Below are positions 1 through 9,196 of a stretch of DNA of 64,000 nucleotides, one piece after another (the stretch's first letter is position 1; each line of letters starts with the position of its first letter). The notes below the pieces were generated by a model, which did no database searches, had not been told where the DNA came from, and worked only from the letters and a program-made list of their open reading frames with translations. The stretch comes from JAPOUP01 sp026708635 (GTDB taxonomy: Bacteria; Pseudomonadota; Alphaproteobacteria; Rhodobacterales; Rhodobacteraceae): the NCBI GenBank assembly GCA_965200115.1, contig OZ241336.1:1054001-1118000 (forward strand). The letters run 5' to 3'. A program made the position numbers and the translations under genes.

Positions 1-1464
1 CGCGTCCCGCGCGGAATCCCGGTCAGACAGGACCACAATGGCGGCCGAACCGATGAAACTGCCGTATTCCTGGAGTACGTCGAAATCCATCGGGATGTCC
101 GCCATGGAGGCGGGAAGCAGGCCCGCCGACGGACCGCCGGGCTGGTATGCCTTGAACGCGTGGCCATCCGCCACGCCACCACAGGCCTCGAGTATGTCAT
201 TCATCGTCGATCCCGCGGGAAGCACGTAGACGCCCGGATTCCTCACCCGTCCGCTTACGGAATAACTGCGCAGACCCGTGCGACCGTTCCTCTCAACCGA
301 ATTGAGGCATTCCGGCCCTTCCCGGCAGATCCTGGCCACCCAGTGAAGCGTTTCGACGTTATGGACGAGTGTGGGCCTGTTGAAGACGCCAGCCTGCGCG
401 ACGAACGGCGGTCTGTGTCTTGGCAGGCCGCGCTTGCCTTCGATCGATTCGATCATCGCCGATTCTTCGCCGCAGATATACGCGCCAGCCCCGCGCCGTA
501 GGTCGATATGCCCGGGAGACACAATTCCCGCCGTTTCGAGCAGCCGTATTTCCCTACGCAGAATCTCCAGAACGGCCGGATACTCGTCGCGCATGTAGAT
601 GAAGCAGGTCTCCGCCTCCACCGCCCAGGCGGCTATCAGCATGCCCTCCAGGAACATATGCGGCGCGCGTTCAAGGTAATGGCGGTCCTTGAAGGTTCCC
701 GGCTCGCCCTCGTCACCGTTGACGGCGAGATAGCGCGGCCCTTCGCAGGCACGAACGAAATCCCATTTCCGACCTGACGGGAACCCGGCGCCCCCGAGCC
801 CGCGTAGCCCGCTCTCGAGAACTTTCCGACGCACTGCTTCCCAGTCACCACCATCCCGCAGCGACTTAAGCGCTACATAGCCACCGCCCGCGACGTAGTC
901 TCCGAAACCTTCGTATTCGGGAATGGACGGGTGCGTGTCGTTTGACGCGATCGCCGCCTGCACCCGATTGACGGTCGCGTGGTCTATATGGCGGTGCCCG
1001 ATCTCAAGGGCCGGCGCGGCATCGCAACGGCCCATGCAGGGTGCCCTTATAACACGCACCTCAGCGGGATCGACCGAGTCCCTCAACGCCGCCGCCAACC
1101 GCCGCGCCCCGGCGAGTTCGCAGCTGAGCGAATCGCACACCCTGACGGTGAGAGCGGGGGGCGGCGTCTCGCCTTCCCTCACGACGTCGAAATGGGCGTA
1201 GAAGGTGGCGACTTCGTACACCTCGGCCTGGGCCAACCGCATCTCGTCGGCAAGGGCGGCGAGATGCGCGGCGGAAAGATGCCCGAATTCATCCTGTATC
1301 AGGTGAAGGTGCTCGATCAGAAGGTCACGGCGGCGCGGCCGGTCACCCAGCAGGTCGCGAACCTCAAGCAGGGCCCGGTCCTGAACCTGACGCCCTTTCG
1401 GCGCCATTCTGCCCTTTCCCCGGCCATCCTTCCAGATACCGCCGCGGCCATCCAATGGAGCCAT
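1..1464 (-). CDS. fdh1B: NAD-dependent formate dehydrogenase beta subunit, fused NuoE/NuoF type (3' end outside window)
   Basis: Diaphorase subunit of a cytoplasmic formate dehydrogenase, passing electrons from the catalytic subunit to NAD. The 488 visible codons start with a NuoE-like helical part (about 30-95), then a thioredoxin-like [2Fe-2S] domain with all four ligands (CDSLSC and CMGRC, about 108-150). The NuoF domain follows, with GLGGAGFPSGRKW (about 220), VNGDEGEPGTFKD and GAGAYICGEESA for FMN/NADH binding. The C-terminal [4Fe-4S] part is missing because the frame runs off the left edge. From memory the order and sequence closely resemble Methylobacterium Fdh1B. ATG at 1464 is preceded by GGGAGG at 8-base spacing. 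A TTAT-N6-ATAA element lies at 1528-1541, between this gene and its LysR regulator. Confidence 0.93.
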   Translation of the reverse strand, partial: MAPLDGRGGIWKDGRGKGRMAPKGRQVQDRALLEVRDLLGDRPRRRDLLIEHLHLIQDEFGHLSAAHLAALADEMRLAQAEVYEVATFYAHFDVVREGETPPPALTVRVCDSLSCELAGARRLAAALRDSVDPAEVRVIRAPCMGRCDAAPALEIGHRHIDHATVNRVQAAIASNDTHPSIPEYEGFGDYVAGGGYVALKSLRDGGDWEAVRRKVLESGLRGLGGAGFPSGRKWDFVRACEGPRYLAVNGDEGEPGTFKDRHYLERAPHMFLEGMLIAAWAVEAETCFIYMRDEYPAVLEILRREIRLLETAGIVSPGHIDLRRGAGAYICGEESAMIESIEGKRGLPRHRPPFVAQAGVFNRPTLVHNVETLHWVARICREGPECLNSVERNGRTGLRSYSVSGRVRNPGVYVLPAGSTMNDILEACGGVADGHAFKAYQPGGPSAGLLPASMADIPMDFDVLQEYGSFIGSAAIVVLSDRDSARDA

Positions 1465-1551
1465 GTCACCATCCTCCCGCAAGGAGAATGATTTCATAAA
1501 CCCCGGATATCGTAAAATCGTAATTTCTTATGCTGCGATAACAATCCCTGA

Positions 1552-2436
1552 TCAATTATCCTCCAACGCCACCTGCCTGAACGCCTCGATGGCTGGCAGC
1601 CGTGGCTCGCGGATCGCGCAGACGAGACAGATCTCCTTGCGCAACTCTGGCTCGACCAGAGGCAGGACGGACATATCGGACAACGGACCCAACGCCTCCA
1701 CCAGCGCCTGTGGCACGATTGTGGCACAGGCCCCCTCCCTCGCCATCGCGATCGAAATCGTCAGGGCATTGGTTTCCGAGATCACCTGCGACCGCACGCC
1801 GATTTCGTCAAACGTCCGGTCAATTATGCGCCGGTTCTGCATACCTGGCTCAAGCAGCGAAAGCGGGAATTCCGCGGCCTCCCTCCAGCTGATCGCGTCG
1901 GTCCGTCCGCCCATTAGCAATGTGGGCGCGAGAAGGACATAGCGTTCGTCGTAAAGGTGCCGGGCCGAAACCGTCTCGGACGGGACGCTGTCGGCATAGG
2001 TGATGCCGGCGTCGATCGTACCATCCTCGATTCGCCGCTCGATGGTCAGGGACGAGGCCGTTTCGATCCGCGCGACGATGCCGGGGTGCGCGGCGCGCAG
2101 CCGGACGGCGACGCCAGCCGCGTAGGCCGCCGCCGTTGGCACGACGCCCAGGGACAGCGGACCGGCGATCCTTCCTTCCGCGGCCAGCAGATCCTGCTCC
2201 AGGAACCGCACGTCATCCAGGATGCGCCGCGCGTGACGCACGATCACCTCACCTTCGGAAGTCAGTCCCAGGTAGCGGTTGCCGCGTCTGACGATGGCCA
2301 CCCCCAGCCGGTCCTCAAGCCTTCTGATACGCATGGAAAACGCGGGCTGGGAAACGCCGCATTCCGCCGCGGCCCTGGCGAAGTGCCTGAGCCGCGCCAG
2401 CGTGTTTAGACAGTACAGATCCCGCAGTTCCAGCAT
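1552..2436 (-). CDS. LysR-family transcriptional regulator, probable formate dehydrogenase regulator
   Basis: LysR-type activator or repressor of 294 residues. The N-terminal winged helix-turn-helix reads LRHFARAAAECGVSQPAFSM then IRRLEDRLGV (about 15-50) and is followed by a periplasmic-binding-protein-like effector domain to the C-terminus. I chose ATG 2436 (MLELRDLY) because it starts where LysR proteins normally start; an in-frame TTG at 2466 would add ten unlikely residues. It lies directly upstream of the formate dehydrogenase gene in the same direction, 87 bp away, so control of that operon is the simplest inference. The effector cannot be read from the sequence. Confidence 0.9.
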   Translation of the reverse strand: MLELRDLYCLNTLARLRHFARAAAECGVSQPAFSMRIRRLEDRLGVAIVRRGNRYLGLTSEGEVIVRHARRILDDVRFLEQDLLAAEGRIAGPLSLGVVPTAAAYAAGVAVRLRAAHPGIVARIETASSLTIERRIEDGTIDAGITYADSVPSETVSARHLYDERYVLLAPTLLMGGRTDAISWREAAEFPLSLLEPGMQNRRIIDRTFDEIGVRSQVISETNALTISIAMAREGACATIVPQALVEALGPLSDMSVLPLVEPELRKEICLVCAIREPRLPAIEAFRQVALEDN

Positions 2437-3085
2437 GGTAAGGGTCAATCTCCCCGAACCACCCAATGGTTCGGGCGATCATGTGCCTAAAGGGACGGCA
2501 TGTTCAAGACCGGGCGAACCGTGCATCCCGTCCGGAAGGGACGAAATGGCCGACGGGCGGAAATGGAGAAGGCAGTTCTGAACGAACCTGTCTCCGCACG
2601 GAAAGCGCCCGACACGGCACCCCGGCGCGGTCAACCCACCCCACGCATCGTTGATGCCTGCCACCCCCGGGCGCGCGCCCGCCAACGGCGTCCGGAAATC
2701 CGCCGCGGTTCTCTGGGCGAGCGTTCCGGGCACGGGCCCGGCCAATCCGCTCGACAACGCGGGCTTCATGACGGGGGAAAGCTACACGATCAACAGTGCC
2801 GACATCAGTAACGGCAGCAACGGATGCTTCTCCACCAGCCCCCTGACCCCTCTCGACGCGCGCAACTGCCTTTGCGGCGGCGGCGAAACCGGAAGCGTCA
2901 CGATCAACGGAGCGGTCAATAATTGGGATAGTAGGCGGAATGGCCCAAGCGATGACCGCGGCGGGAATGAGACAGACCTGCAAGGCCGCCGCCAACGTCA
3001 CGAAGTCAGGCAAGATTGCCTCTGACCAAGAAAGATGTGAGCTGCAATTTTGTCCATGCCCTTGGTGTATAGCCCACCCAAGAAC
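2437..3085. other. Intergenic region, no supported gene
   Basis: About 650 bp upstream of the LysR gene, which must hold its promoter. Several overlapping open frames exist on both strands. The plus frame ending at 3025 contains a Gly/Ser/Asn-rich stretch and the minus frame from 3013 a hydrophobic N-terminus, but neither matches a family I know and neither has a convincing ribosome site. I see decayed sequence at the edge of the mobile-element region. Confidence 0.5.
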
Positions 3086-3406
3086 TCAAAGCTTAAGATT
3101 TTGGGCCAATTCCTTGGCGGCACTTAAGTGGGGTTTGGTAGCTTTGACCCCCTTGCGTTTCTCCACTTCTTTCCAGGCTGAGCTGTCGTATCCATTTCGC
3201 TGAAGATACACGGCCGTTGCGGCAAGCTCCAAGACCACGGCAGAATACCTTTCCATAACTCCCAATGCCTCCCGCCGCTCAGCAAACTGTCTGAGGTCCC
3301 GCAAAGTCCAGCTCGCCTCGGTCGACAGGTTCTCTACCCGCGTCCAACAAGGCATCGGATCGATGGTGTCTCCACAGCATTGAGAAAGAGATCGCCGGCC
3401 AGCCAT
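3086..3406 (-). CDS. Hypothetical protein, doubtful
   Basis: Open frame of 106 codons with no family I recognise. The C-terminal half looks protein-like: an Arg/Glu-rich helix (RQFAERREALGVMERY), a short hydrophobic helix and a basic tail (KEVEKRKGVKATK). The first 20 or so codons overlap the group II intron remnant on the other strand, so if real the start is probably an internal ATG such as the one before ERYSAVV. Base composition is lower in GC than the flanking genes, consistent with acquired DNA. Confidence 0.3.
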   Translation of the reverse strand: MAGRRSLSQCCGDTIDPMPCWTRVENLSTEASWTLRDLRQFAERREALGVMERYSAVVLELAATAVYLQRNGYDSSAWKEVEKRKGVKATKPHLSAAKELAQNLKL

Positions 3407-3681
3407 GGGCCAGGCGCCTGATGGCGCGACAGCAAGGGCCGATATGGCGCCTCAACTGGATGTTGTCCGGTTGGGCGAACGACCACTACCCCGGACAGGT
3501 TAATCCAGCTTATGCGGCGATAGACGCGCACACGACCAGGCGGCTGCGACAATGGCTCTGTCGGAAGCGCAAGATGAAAATCGGAAAGTATGCGCGCTAC
3601 CCGAGCGAAAGGTTGTGGGAACACTATGGCCTGATACGCCTTGCGCCAATGACAAAGGGCTTTCCGTGGTCAAAGGCATGA
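3370..3681 (+). pseudogene. Group II intron reverse transcriptase/maturase, C-terminal remnant
   Basis: Frame without the reverse transcriptase domain that ends exactly like group II intron-encoded proteins: LNWMLSGWAN, YAAIDAHTTRRLRQWLCRK and GLIRL followed by PWSKA and a stop. These are maturase (domain X) hallmarks. The finger and palm parts are gone; upstream sequence is unrelated. The frame is open back to about 3370, and ATG 3421 is only an internal Met. An intron domain V hairpin lies ten bases after the stop, which confirms the identity. Inactive for mobility. Confidence 0.85.
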
Positions 3682-3690
3682 CTTGCCGGA

Positions 3691-3723
3691 AAGCCGGATC
3701 CGGCAAAACCGCACGTCCGGTTT
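3691..3723 (+). ncRNA. Group II intron domain V (remnant intron 3' part)
   Basis: The outer stem pairs 3691-3698 (AAGCCGGA) with 3716-3723 (TCCGGTTT, one G-U pair). It keeps the catalytic AGC at 3692-3694, a short inner CGG/CCG stem closed by an A-rich loop, and the CACGT bulge region typical of bacterial domain V. It follows the maturase stop by ten bases, the normal arrangement. Intron-like sequence seems to go on to about 3840, where the exon junction should be, but I cannot fix that boundary. Confidence 0.75.
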
Positions 3724-3839
3724 GATGGGCAGGGATGGGGAAACGTGGCCATGGTGAGGACTGAGGCACCGGCACAGCGCGAAAGCCACCGGAGAAAGCT
3801 AATCCCCTCGCCTACAGCAGGGCGCGCCTCTCCCTGACC

Positions 3840-4159
3840 CTACCGAACCTGAACAAAAGCGGCAGGACAGGTCTGCCCGCCACGCTGAAAAACAGGGGCG
3901 ACGGGTAAGAACGCTGCGGCTGCGCGACCCAATCCGCCCAGTTCCAACCGCTGTCGCGACCGTAGGCGCCGGTCGGGGTGGAAATACCTGCTCAGCAAGC
4001 GGCGGCAGGCGAATATCACATCAGACGGCAGGCCACTTGGGGTCTGTCGCTGAAGGTCGCGCCAGACCATATGCGGGTGGCTTACGCGGCAACTGGTGCT
4101 GACAGGTCGACATCCGATCCAAAAACAAGGTTGCAATGGGCCCTGAAGGAAATTGACGA
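3840..4159. other. Intergenic region, no gene recognised
   Basis: About 320 bp between the intron remnant and the toxin-antitoxin operator. A 62-codon plus frame (3978-4166) has no recognisable motif and runs into the operator. I see nothing else here. Confidence 0.4.
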
Positions 4160-4181
4160 TTGGTGACATATATGTAACCAA
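4160..4181. promoter_or_regulatory. Palindromic operator upstream of the toxin-antitoxin pair
   Basis: A 22-bp inverted repeat with 11-bp arms and one mismatched pair (TTGGTGACATA against its partner), ending eight bases before the toxin start. Its position and symmetry fit the autoregulatory operator of a type II toxin-antitoxin operon. No purine-rich ribosome site lies between it and the ATG, so the toxin may be poorly translated or leaderless. Confidence 0.6.
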
Positions 4182-4189
4182 TACCTCCT

Positions 4190-4519
4190 ATGATCGAACT
4201 TGTTCTCTATCCCACTGACGAAGGAAAAGCGCCGTTCGAGGATTGGTTCAACAGGCTCGACACCGCCGCAGCCCTGAAGGTCAGAACCGCGCTTGCGCGG
4301 CTTGAGACCGGCAATCTGGGCGATGTGAAGCCTGTAGGGCAGGGGGTGTCTGAGCGGCGCATAACTTTCGGCCCGGGCTATCGCGTCTATTTCGGCCAGC
4401 CCGGCGACAAGCTTGTGATCCTGCTTTGCGGCGGCACGAAGAAGCGCCAGTCCAGGGACATCGAGCAAGCGAAGGCATTTTGGGACGACTACAAGAGCCG
4501 AAAGCAGATGGGAGACTAA
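4190..4519 (+). CDS. RelE/HigB-like toxin, phage Gp49-like family
   Basis: Toxin of 109 residues in the Gp49-like RelE/ParE superfamily, probably a ribosome-dependent mRNase. Visible features are the N-terminal IELVLYPTDEGKAPFEDWFN, the helix KVRTALARLETG, and the core GVSERRITFGPGYRVYFG with LVILLCGGTKKRQ, where basic residues cluster. The toxin precedes its antitoxin by one base, the usual order for this subfamily. The pair probably entered with the surrounding mobile DNA. Length is normal and there is no sign of damage. Confidence 0.88.
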   Translation: MIELVLYPTDEGKAPFEDWFNRLDTAAALKVRTALARLETGNLGDVKPVGQGVSERRITFGPGYRVYFGQPGDKLVILLCGGTKKRQSRDIEQAKAFWDDYKSRKQMGD

Positions 4520-4520
4520 C

Positions 4521-4850
4521 ATGCCACTGACACGAGATTTCAAAGACACCATCAAGGCACGTGCTGAGCGTGATCCTGAGTTTCGCATCGGACTGTTCCG
4601 AGAGGCGATCGAGGCGATGCTCAGCGAAGATCTCGAAACGGGCAAGGTGCTGCTACGTGACTATGTGAATGCCACGGTAGGGTTCGAGACCCTTGCGGAG
4701 GACATGCAAAAAGACCCCAAGAGCCTGATGCGTATGCTCAGCGCTAAAGGAAACCCGCGTGCGGAAAACCTTCTGGCGATGGTTGCCCGCCTGAAGCAGC
4801 GCGAAGGCGTGTCTTTTTCGCTGACGAAGAACGGCCAACTTCAGGCGTAG
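4521..4850 (+). CDS. XRE-like antitoxin partner of the Gp49-like toxin
   Basis: DNA-binding antitoxin of 109 residues. The C-terminal half holds the helix-turn-helix (TLAEDMQKDPKSLMRMLS followed by GNPRAENLLAMVARL), as in the probable addiction-module antidote family. It starts two bases after the toxin stop codon with GGGAG at six-base spacing, so it is translated better than the toxin. The protein should neutralise the toxin and repress the operon through the palindrome at 4160-4181. Confidence 0.87.
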   Translation: MPLTRDFKDTIKARAERDPEFRIGLFREAIEAMLSEDLETGKVLLRDYVNATVGFETLAEDMQKDPKSLMRMLSAKGNPRAENLLAMVARLKQREGVSFSLTKNGQLQA

Positions 4851-4901
4851 TTTTCCCGTGCAGGGGGTCTGTTCCGACTGAGTGCAGAATGACACCCCAA
4901 G

Positions 4902-5124
4902 CGGCGAGGACGCGTTTTCCGCTTTCCCTGAGGTCTCCGTTTGGGCTGACGTATTGATAAATTGTGACGGGTTTGACGCCAAGCTCTGCAGCGAGCTGCG
5001 AGACGGAGGTGTCTCAGTTGGCCATAGCAGCTTGAGCGAGGCGCACCTGAGCCTTTGCCAGGGCAAACTTACGGCCTCCTTTTCGACCTCTAGCGCGAGC
5101 GGCCTTAAACTGAAGTTCGAGGGC
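4902..5124 (-). pseudogene. Serine resolvase/invertase, C-terminal fragment with nonsense codons
   Basis: The minus strand encodes the C-terminal DNA-binding end of a Tn3-type resolvase: KAARARGRKGGRKF, then the helix-turn-helix VSQLAAELGVKPVTIYQYVS. A TGA at 5014-5016 interrupts the frame where homologues usually have an Arg or Gln codon, and a TAA at 5125-5127 cuts off the N-terminal side. No catalytic domain remains. It points to a lost transposon or prophage between the toxin-antitoxin pair and the IS1634-type element. Confidence 0.7.
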
Positions 5125-5195
5125 TTATCCAGCGTGTTTTCGTTCCCAAGTCGTTGATTGTTTGGTCATAGTCTCGGATTCACGTTACGATACTT

Positions 5196-6957
5196 TTGCG
5201 AATTGTAGGCGGTATTATATCCATGGATTTCTGGGACATGCGGCGGAACGTCGTGCCTTCCCATTTGACCGTCAAAATCTCCCGCTGTATGGGGAAAAAG
5301 GTTTTCCATACGCAGGCAGTGGATATGCCCGCATTCCAGGGCATGCGCATCGCCGTCATCGCCTCCCGGCAGGGAGGGAGGGTCTATACCTCCAAGCTCC
5401 TGCGGCAGTCCTACCGCAAGGACGGCAAGGTCCAGAAGCGCACCCTCGCCAACCTCTTCTCGATGACCGCGATCGCCCTTCTCCGGGGGCACCTGAAGGG
5501 AAGGGCCTTCGTCGAGGCGACCGGCGGCGGCGTCGAGATCCTCGGGTCGCGCTCCCACGGGGCGGTCGCCGCCGTCACCGGCGCCTTCCGCGAACTCGGC
5601 TTCCAGAACCCCATCGCGTCGCGCCCCTCGCGCCAGCGCGACCTGGTGTGCGCCATGGTCGCCGGCCGCATCATCCGGCCCCACACCGAGCTGGCCACCA
5701 CCAGGTGGTGGCACACCTCGACCCTGGCCCGCACCTTCGGCGTCGGGGACGCCGGCGTCGACGAGCCCTACCGGGCCATGGACTGGCTGCCGGAACGCCA
5801 GAACCGCATCCAGGGCAAGCTCGCGCGGCGCCTGTTCCGGGAACGGGGGCTGGCGCTCTACGACCTGGGCCCGACTTGCGTCGAGGGCCGGCCCCCTGGC
5901 GCGGCGCGGCCACAACCGTGACGGCAGGAAGGGAAAGCTCCGTCAACTTCGGCCTGCTGTGCGTTCCGCGGCCGTGCGGCCGCGTCTGGTCCATCCCGGC
6001 AACACCGGCGACAGCACCATCCTCGAGGTCGAGCGCCTGCGGAAGCGCTTCGGTGGCGCGGGTGGGCGGTGGACCGGGCAGATCGTGCGGACCACCATCG
6101 ACGCCCTGCGGCCGCTCGACGGCCTTGCTGGATCAGCGCCCTCAAGGGCACCAGTGTCGCCAAACTGATGCGCCGCGGTGCCCTGGGGGGCCTCGACGCC
6201 GTCAACCTCTTCGAGCTCTTCCACCCCGACTTCCCCGGGGAGCGCCTGGGGTGCCGCAGGCAAATCCCTGCTGGAGGCCACCGGATCCAGCAGCTTGCCG
6301 CGCGCGTCGCCGGGGGCCGTCCCGAGCGGCCGAGCGCTCGCCGTCGGCGTGATCAACCGCCACCGCATGGGGAAGCCTTCGCCGTCACCGTCACCGCGGT
6401 CTTTTCGTCAGGGGACCTCGCCGCCGAGGCCGCCCTCGACGGGATCGTCATCCGCGCCTCCCTGCCGGCGACGCCGGCCGGGGCCGCGTGCGCTCCTACA
6501 AGGCTCTCACACGCCGGGCCTTCCGCACCATCAGGACCGTCAACCTGAAAGTGCGTCCGACGCACCACCGCACCGGTCATCTTCCTGCGCGCGTCGCATG
6601 GTACGTCGAGCGGCACATGCGCGAGGAGGAACTCGAGGAGGGCGCCGGGCCGACCCCTGCCCCGCTCCGAGAGCGCCCGACGCAAGGCCAGCCGCGCCGC
6701 CCTCGACGACGGCGCCGGTCCACCGCTTCCGCACCCTGATCGACCCTCGAACCTGTGAACCGGTGGTATCGGGACCCCGGACCCCGACGCCCCCGCCGCC
6801 ACGTTCGAGGTCACAGCCCGGGCCAACCCAACACGGCAACGCGCACTCGACCTCATCGACGAGATCGCGGCTGTCACAGCCGCACCTGTAGGCAGAAACG
6901 CGACCGGATCCCCGAAAACCGCCTACTCCGCACGTATCAGGCCTCGAACTTCAGGTT
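5196..6957 (+). pseudogene. IS1634-type (IS4-group DDE) transposase with several frameshifts
   Basis: The N-terminal 230 codons read continuously (RVYTSKLLRQSYRKDGKVQK, KRTLANLF, GAFRELGF, RAMDWLPERQNRI) up to about 5895. The reading then jumps frame repeatedly: GHNRDGRKGKL and VNFGLLC near 5920, GNTGDSTILEVERLRKRFG near 6030, WISALKGTSVAKLMRRGAL near 6170, VINRHRMGK near 6370, AFRTIRTVNLKVRPTHH near 6560, YVERHMRE near 6620, and RQRALDLIDEIA near 6860. This is a nearly full-length but dead transposase. Terminal inverted repeats were not identified. Confidence 0.85.
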
Positions 6958-7042
6958 AGACCGAACTTCCGGGCAAGGCCAGTGAGCGATCGCCCCGCAG
7001 GCAAGGGGTATTTGGCGGATTCCGGCGGTTCCGGCCTGGCGT

Positions 7043-7358
7043 TTACATGGCAACACCCTTTGCCGGATCGACATTCAGGAGCCCGAAGGCGCGTTCCTGC
7101 AGCCGCGTTGGCTTCGCGAGCATCGGGACGGCGTGGTCCGGGCTGGCGGGCAGCGTCACCTCGTTCAGCGTCAGCGTGGCCAGGTCGTCGAGCAGGGTGC
7201 GCAGGCTGTGGACGGGCAGGCCGTCGGCGGTGCGCTTCGTGTCCGCCTTCGCCTCCGCGGCCTTCGAGACCTCCGCCGGATCCACCGGCGAGCCGCGCCG
7301 GGCCTTCGCCGCGCCGCGGTCATCGTCCTCGAAGAGGATGGGCCGCCTGCCGTCGTAG
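7043..7358 (-). pseudogene. Second IS1634-type transposase, C-terminal fragment, inverted
   Basis: The minus strand reads RRPILFEDDDRGAAKARRGS, then TKRTADGLPVHSLRTLLDDL, ATLTLNEVTLPASPDHAVPM and PTRLQERAFGLLNV. This is the standard C-terminal end of IS1634-family transposases. It is a different element from the plus-strand copy because that copy has its own C-terminus. Everything upstream is missing: the fragment is cut at 7358, exactly where direct repeat copy 1 begins. Confidence 0.8.
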
Positions 7359-7672
7359 CGCCGTCCACGCCGTCAACCTGTCGGACGGAAAGCCCGTTCC
7401 GGTGAGGCTGGCCGACCTGACCGGACGGCGCTAAGACGGCATCGTGGCTGATCGCCAGTGGCGACGGCTGCGGCATACCTTTCGTGAAGGCGTATCGGGG
7501 CGACGGCATTGTATTCACCTTCAGTGCGGCCCGTTCAACAAACGGCGGAAAACATAGTGAGCAATCTGTGATCTAAATAGTGCGCAAATCGTGAAGCGTC
7601 TGATAGACATTCTGTGGGAAATCCGATAAGCAAATGATGCATGGGGAAAGCGACACGATCAGATCCGTCACG
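7358..7672. repeat. 315-bp direct repeat, copy 1
   Basis: Aligns without gaps to 9726-10040 (offset 2368 bp) with 11 mismatches by my count, about 96.5% identity. Most mismatches fall in the last 80 bases. The pair brackets the ATPase gene and the VapB-like antitoxin. I find no recognisable protein in it; the longest frame ends with a TAA after SEQSVI. Confidence 0.9.
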
Positions 7673-7713
7673 CGATAAATTCCCTCCAGAGCGCGGGAAG
7701 GGAGTAACGGTCT

Positions 7714-9018
7714 ATGGGCAAAACAGGTGAATATCTGCCAAGGCATCTCATGCCGGAGCTTGAGGACGCGCTCCGGTCAGCCCGGGTGGTCAACCTTATA
7801 GGGCCGCGCCAGGCTGGCAAAACGACGCTCGTGCGCGACCTGTTCGGCCACGGCCGTTTCGTGACGCTGGATGACACGGCCGTTCTGGCCGCCATTGACG
7901 CCGATCCCGAGGGCCAGATTGTCAGTCTTATGGAAGATGTGGAGAGCGCGCCGCTCATCATTGACGAGGCGCAACGGTCAAAAAAACTTGCCCTGACCAT
8001 CAAGCGGCTGGTGGATGTCAGCCGCCGGAAGGGCCAGTTCGTTCTCACCGGTTCGTCCAACGTGTTCACGACCGCCGATGTGGCGGACTCGCTTGCGGGT
8101 AGGATGCGGACACTGAAGCTCTGGCCACTGTCAGTCGCCGAAATCAAAAAAGCGCCGGCAAGCCGCTTGATCGACTGGGCGATGCAAAAGACGCCATCGC
8201 TCGATCAGATCGCCGATCCCGAGCCGGTGAATCGTCGCCACTACATCGAACTCATCCTCACCGGTGGCCTCCCCGAAACCCGGACACTGCCGATACGTTC
8301 GCGTCAGCGCCAATACCGCGACTATATCGATGCCGTCGTCGATCGGGACGTGGCTGACATAGTGCCGGTCCGGAAACCGGACTCTCTGCGTATTCTCATT
8401 GACCAGATGGCGGCCCGCACGGCGCAGGAGATCAATGTCTCCGGTCTGGCGAAGCTTACCAAGCTGCGTCGCGTAACGGTCGATCAGTATCTCGACATTC
8501 TGATCCGGCTTTCGTTGATCACGAAGCTGGGGGCCTGGACATCAGGAGAGGGCAAACGGGAAATCAGGCAACCCAAATATCACTTCGTAGATACCGGGAT
8601 AGCCTGTGCCCTGCGCCACTTCACTGACGCGACGTTCTCCATCGATGGCACTCCAGCGGCTTTGGGGGGCCTGTTGGAGACCTTTGTCGTCAGCCAACTC
8701 CAGCGCTCCCTGCCGATGCAGGATGCCGACTGCCGGCTTTATCATTGGCGTAGCGCCGATCGGCGTGAGATCGATATAGTGGCGGACGGAGGTAACCGGC
8801 TGTCCTTATTCGAGGTAAAGTCATCCGCTTCGGTCGCGCTGAGCGATTTCAGGCATCTGGACTGGTTCGCCAAAGACGGTCCGGGGCGAGGCAGATCGTG
8901 TACCGGTGTCATATTCTACATGGGTCGGGAAAAACTGACTTTTGGGGAAAACAGCTTCGCCCTTCCGGTGAGCTCTTTATGGAGTGCGGTTGAACCGGGA
9001 GGCTCCGGTGTATCGTGA
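7714..9018 (+). CDS. AAA ATPase with DUF4143 domain
   Basis: ATP-binding protein of 434 residues in the AAA_14 plus DUF4143 group. Walker A is GPRQAGKTT (30-38), Walker B LIIDEAQ (81-87), and the sensor region is LTGSSNVF. The DUF4143 part follows, with a winged-helix-like segment (INVSGLAKLTKLRRVTVDQY). The C-terminus has EIDIV and LFEVKSS (about 350-368), an arrangement like the PD-(D/E)XK nuclease fold. GGGAG precedes the ATG by nine bases. Proteins of this type are common in genomic islands and their cellular role is poorly defined. It sits between two 315-bp direct repeats and appears intact. Confidence 0.88.
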   Translation: MGKTGEYLPRHLMPELEDALRSARVVNLIGPRQAGKTTLVRDLFGHGRFVTLDDTAVLAAIDADPEGQIVSLMEDVESAPLIIDEAQRSKKLALTIKRLVDVSRRKGQFVLTGSSNVFTTADVADSLAGRMRTLKLWPLSVAEIKKAPASRLIDWAMQKTPSLDQIADPEPVNRRHYIELILTGGLPETRTLPIRSRQRQYRDYIDAVVDRDVADIVPVRKPDSLRILIDQMAARTAQEINVSGLAKLTKLRRVTVDQYLDILIRLSLITKLGAWTSGEGKREIRQPKYHFVDTGIACALRHFTDATFSIDGTPAALGGLLETFVVSQLQRSLPMQDADCRLYHWRSADRREIDIVADGGNRLSLFEVKSSASVALSDFRHLDWFAKDGPGRGRSCTGVIFYMGREKLTFGENSFALPVSSLWSAVEPGGSGVS

Positions 9019-9196
9019 AATGAGCGGCTCCCTGTTCCCGCAGCCATGACACCTCGGTCGATTCTACCGCCTCTACCACCGGGCGGGATTCGCACCCGCC
9101 GGGAAACGCCCTATTTACGGTGCCCCGGGATATCCGGGTTAGCCGGCCGTTATGTCCGCGATCCGGTTCGGGCATCGCACGGGGAGACGGCTGCGG

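Noticed and set aside
2504..3025. Overlapping frames on both strands in the region beside the LysR gene
   Set aside because: No recognised motif, no ribosome site, and the two frames exclude each other.
5890..6400. Programmed ribosomal frameshifting in the IS1634-type transposase
   Set aside because: Several shifts in both directions occur without slippery sequences; decay explains them better.
9070..9125. tRNA 3'-end-like stem-loop on the minus strand (GCGGG/CCCGC around a seven-base loop)
   Set aside because: The loop reads TGCGAAT instead of TTCGAAT and no acceptor, D or anticodon arms can be built from the neighbouring sequence.
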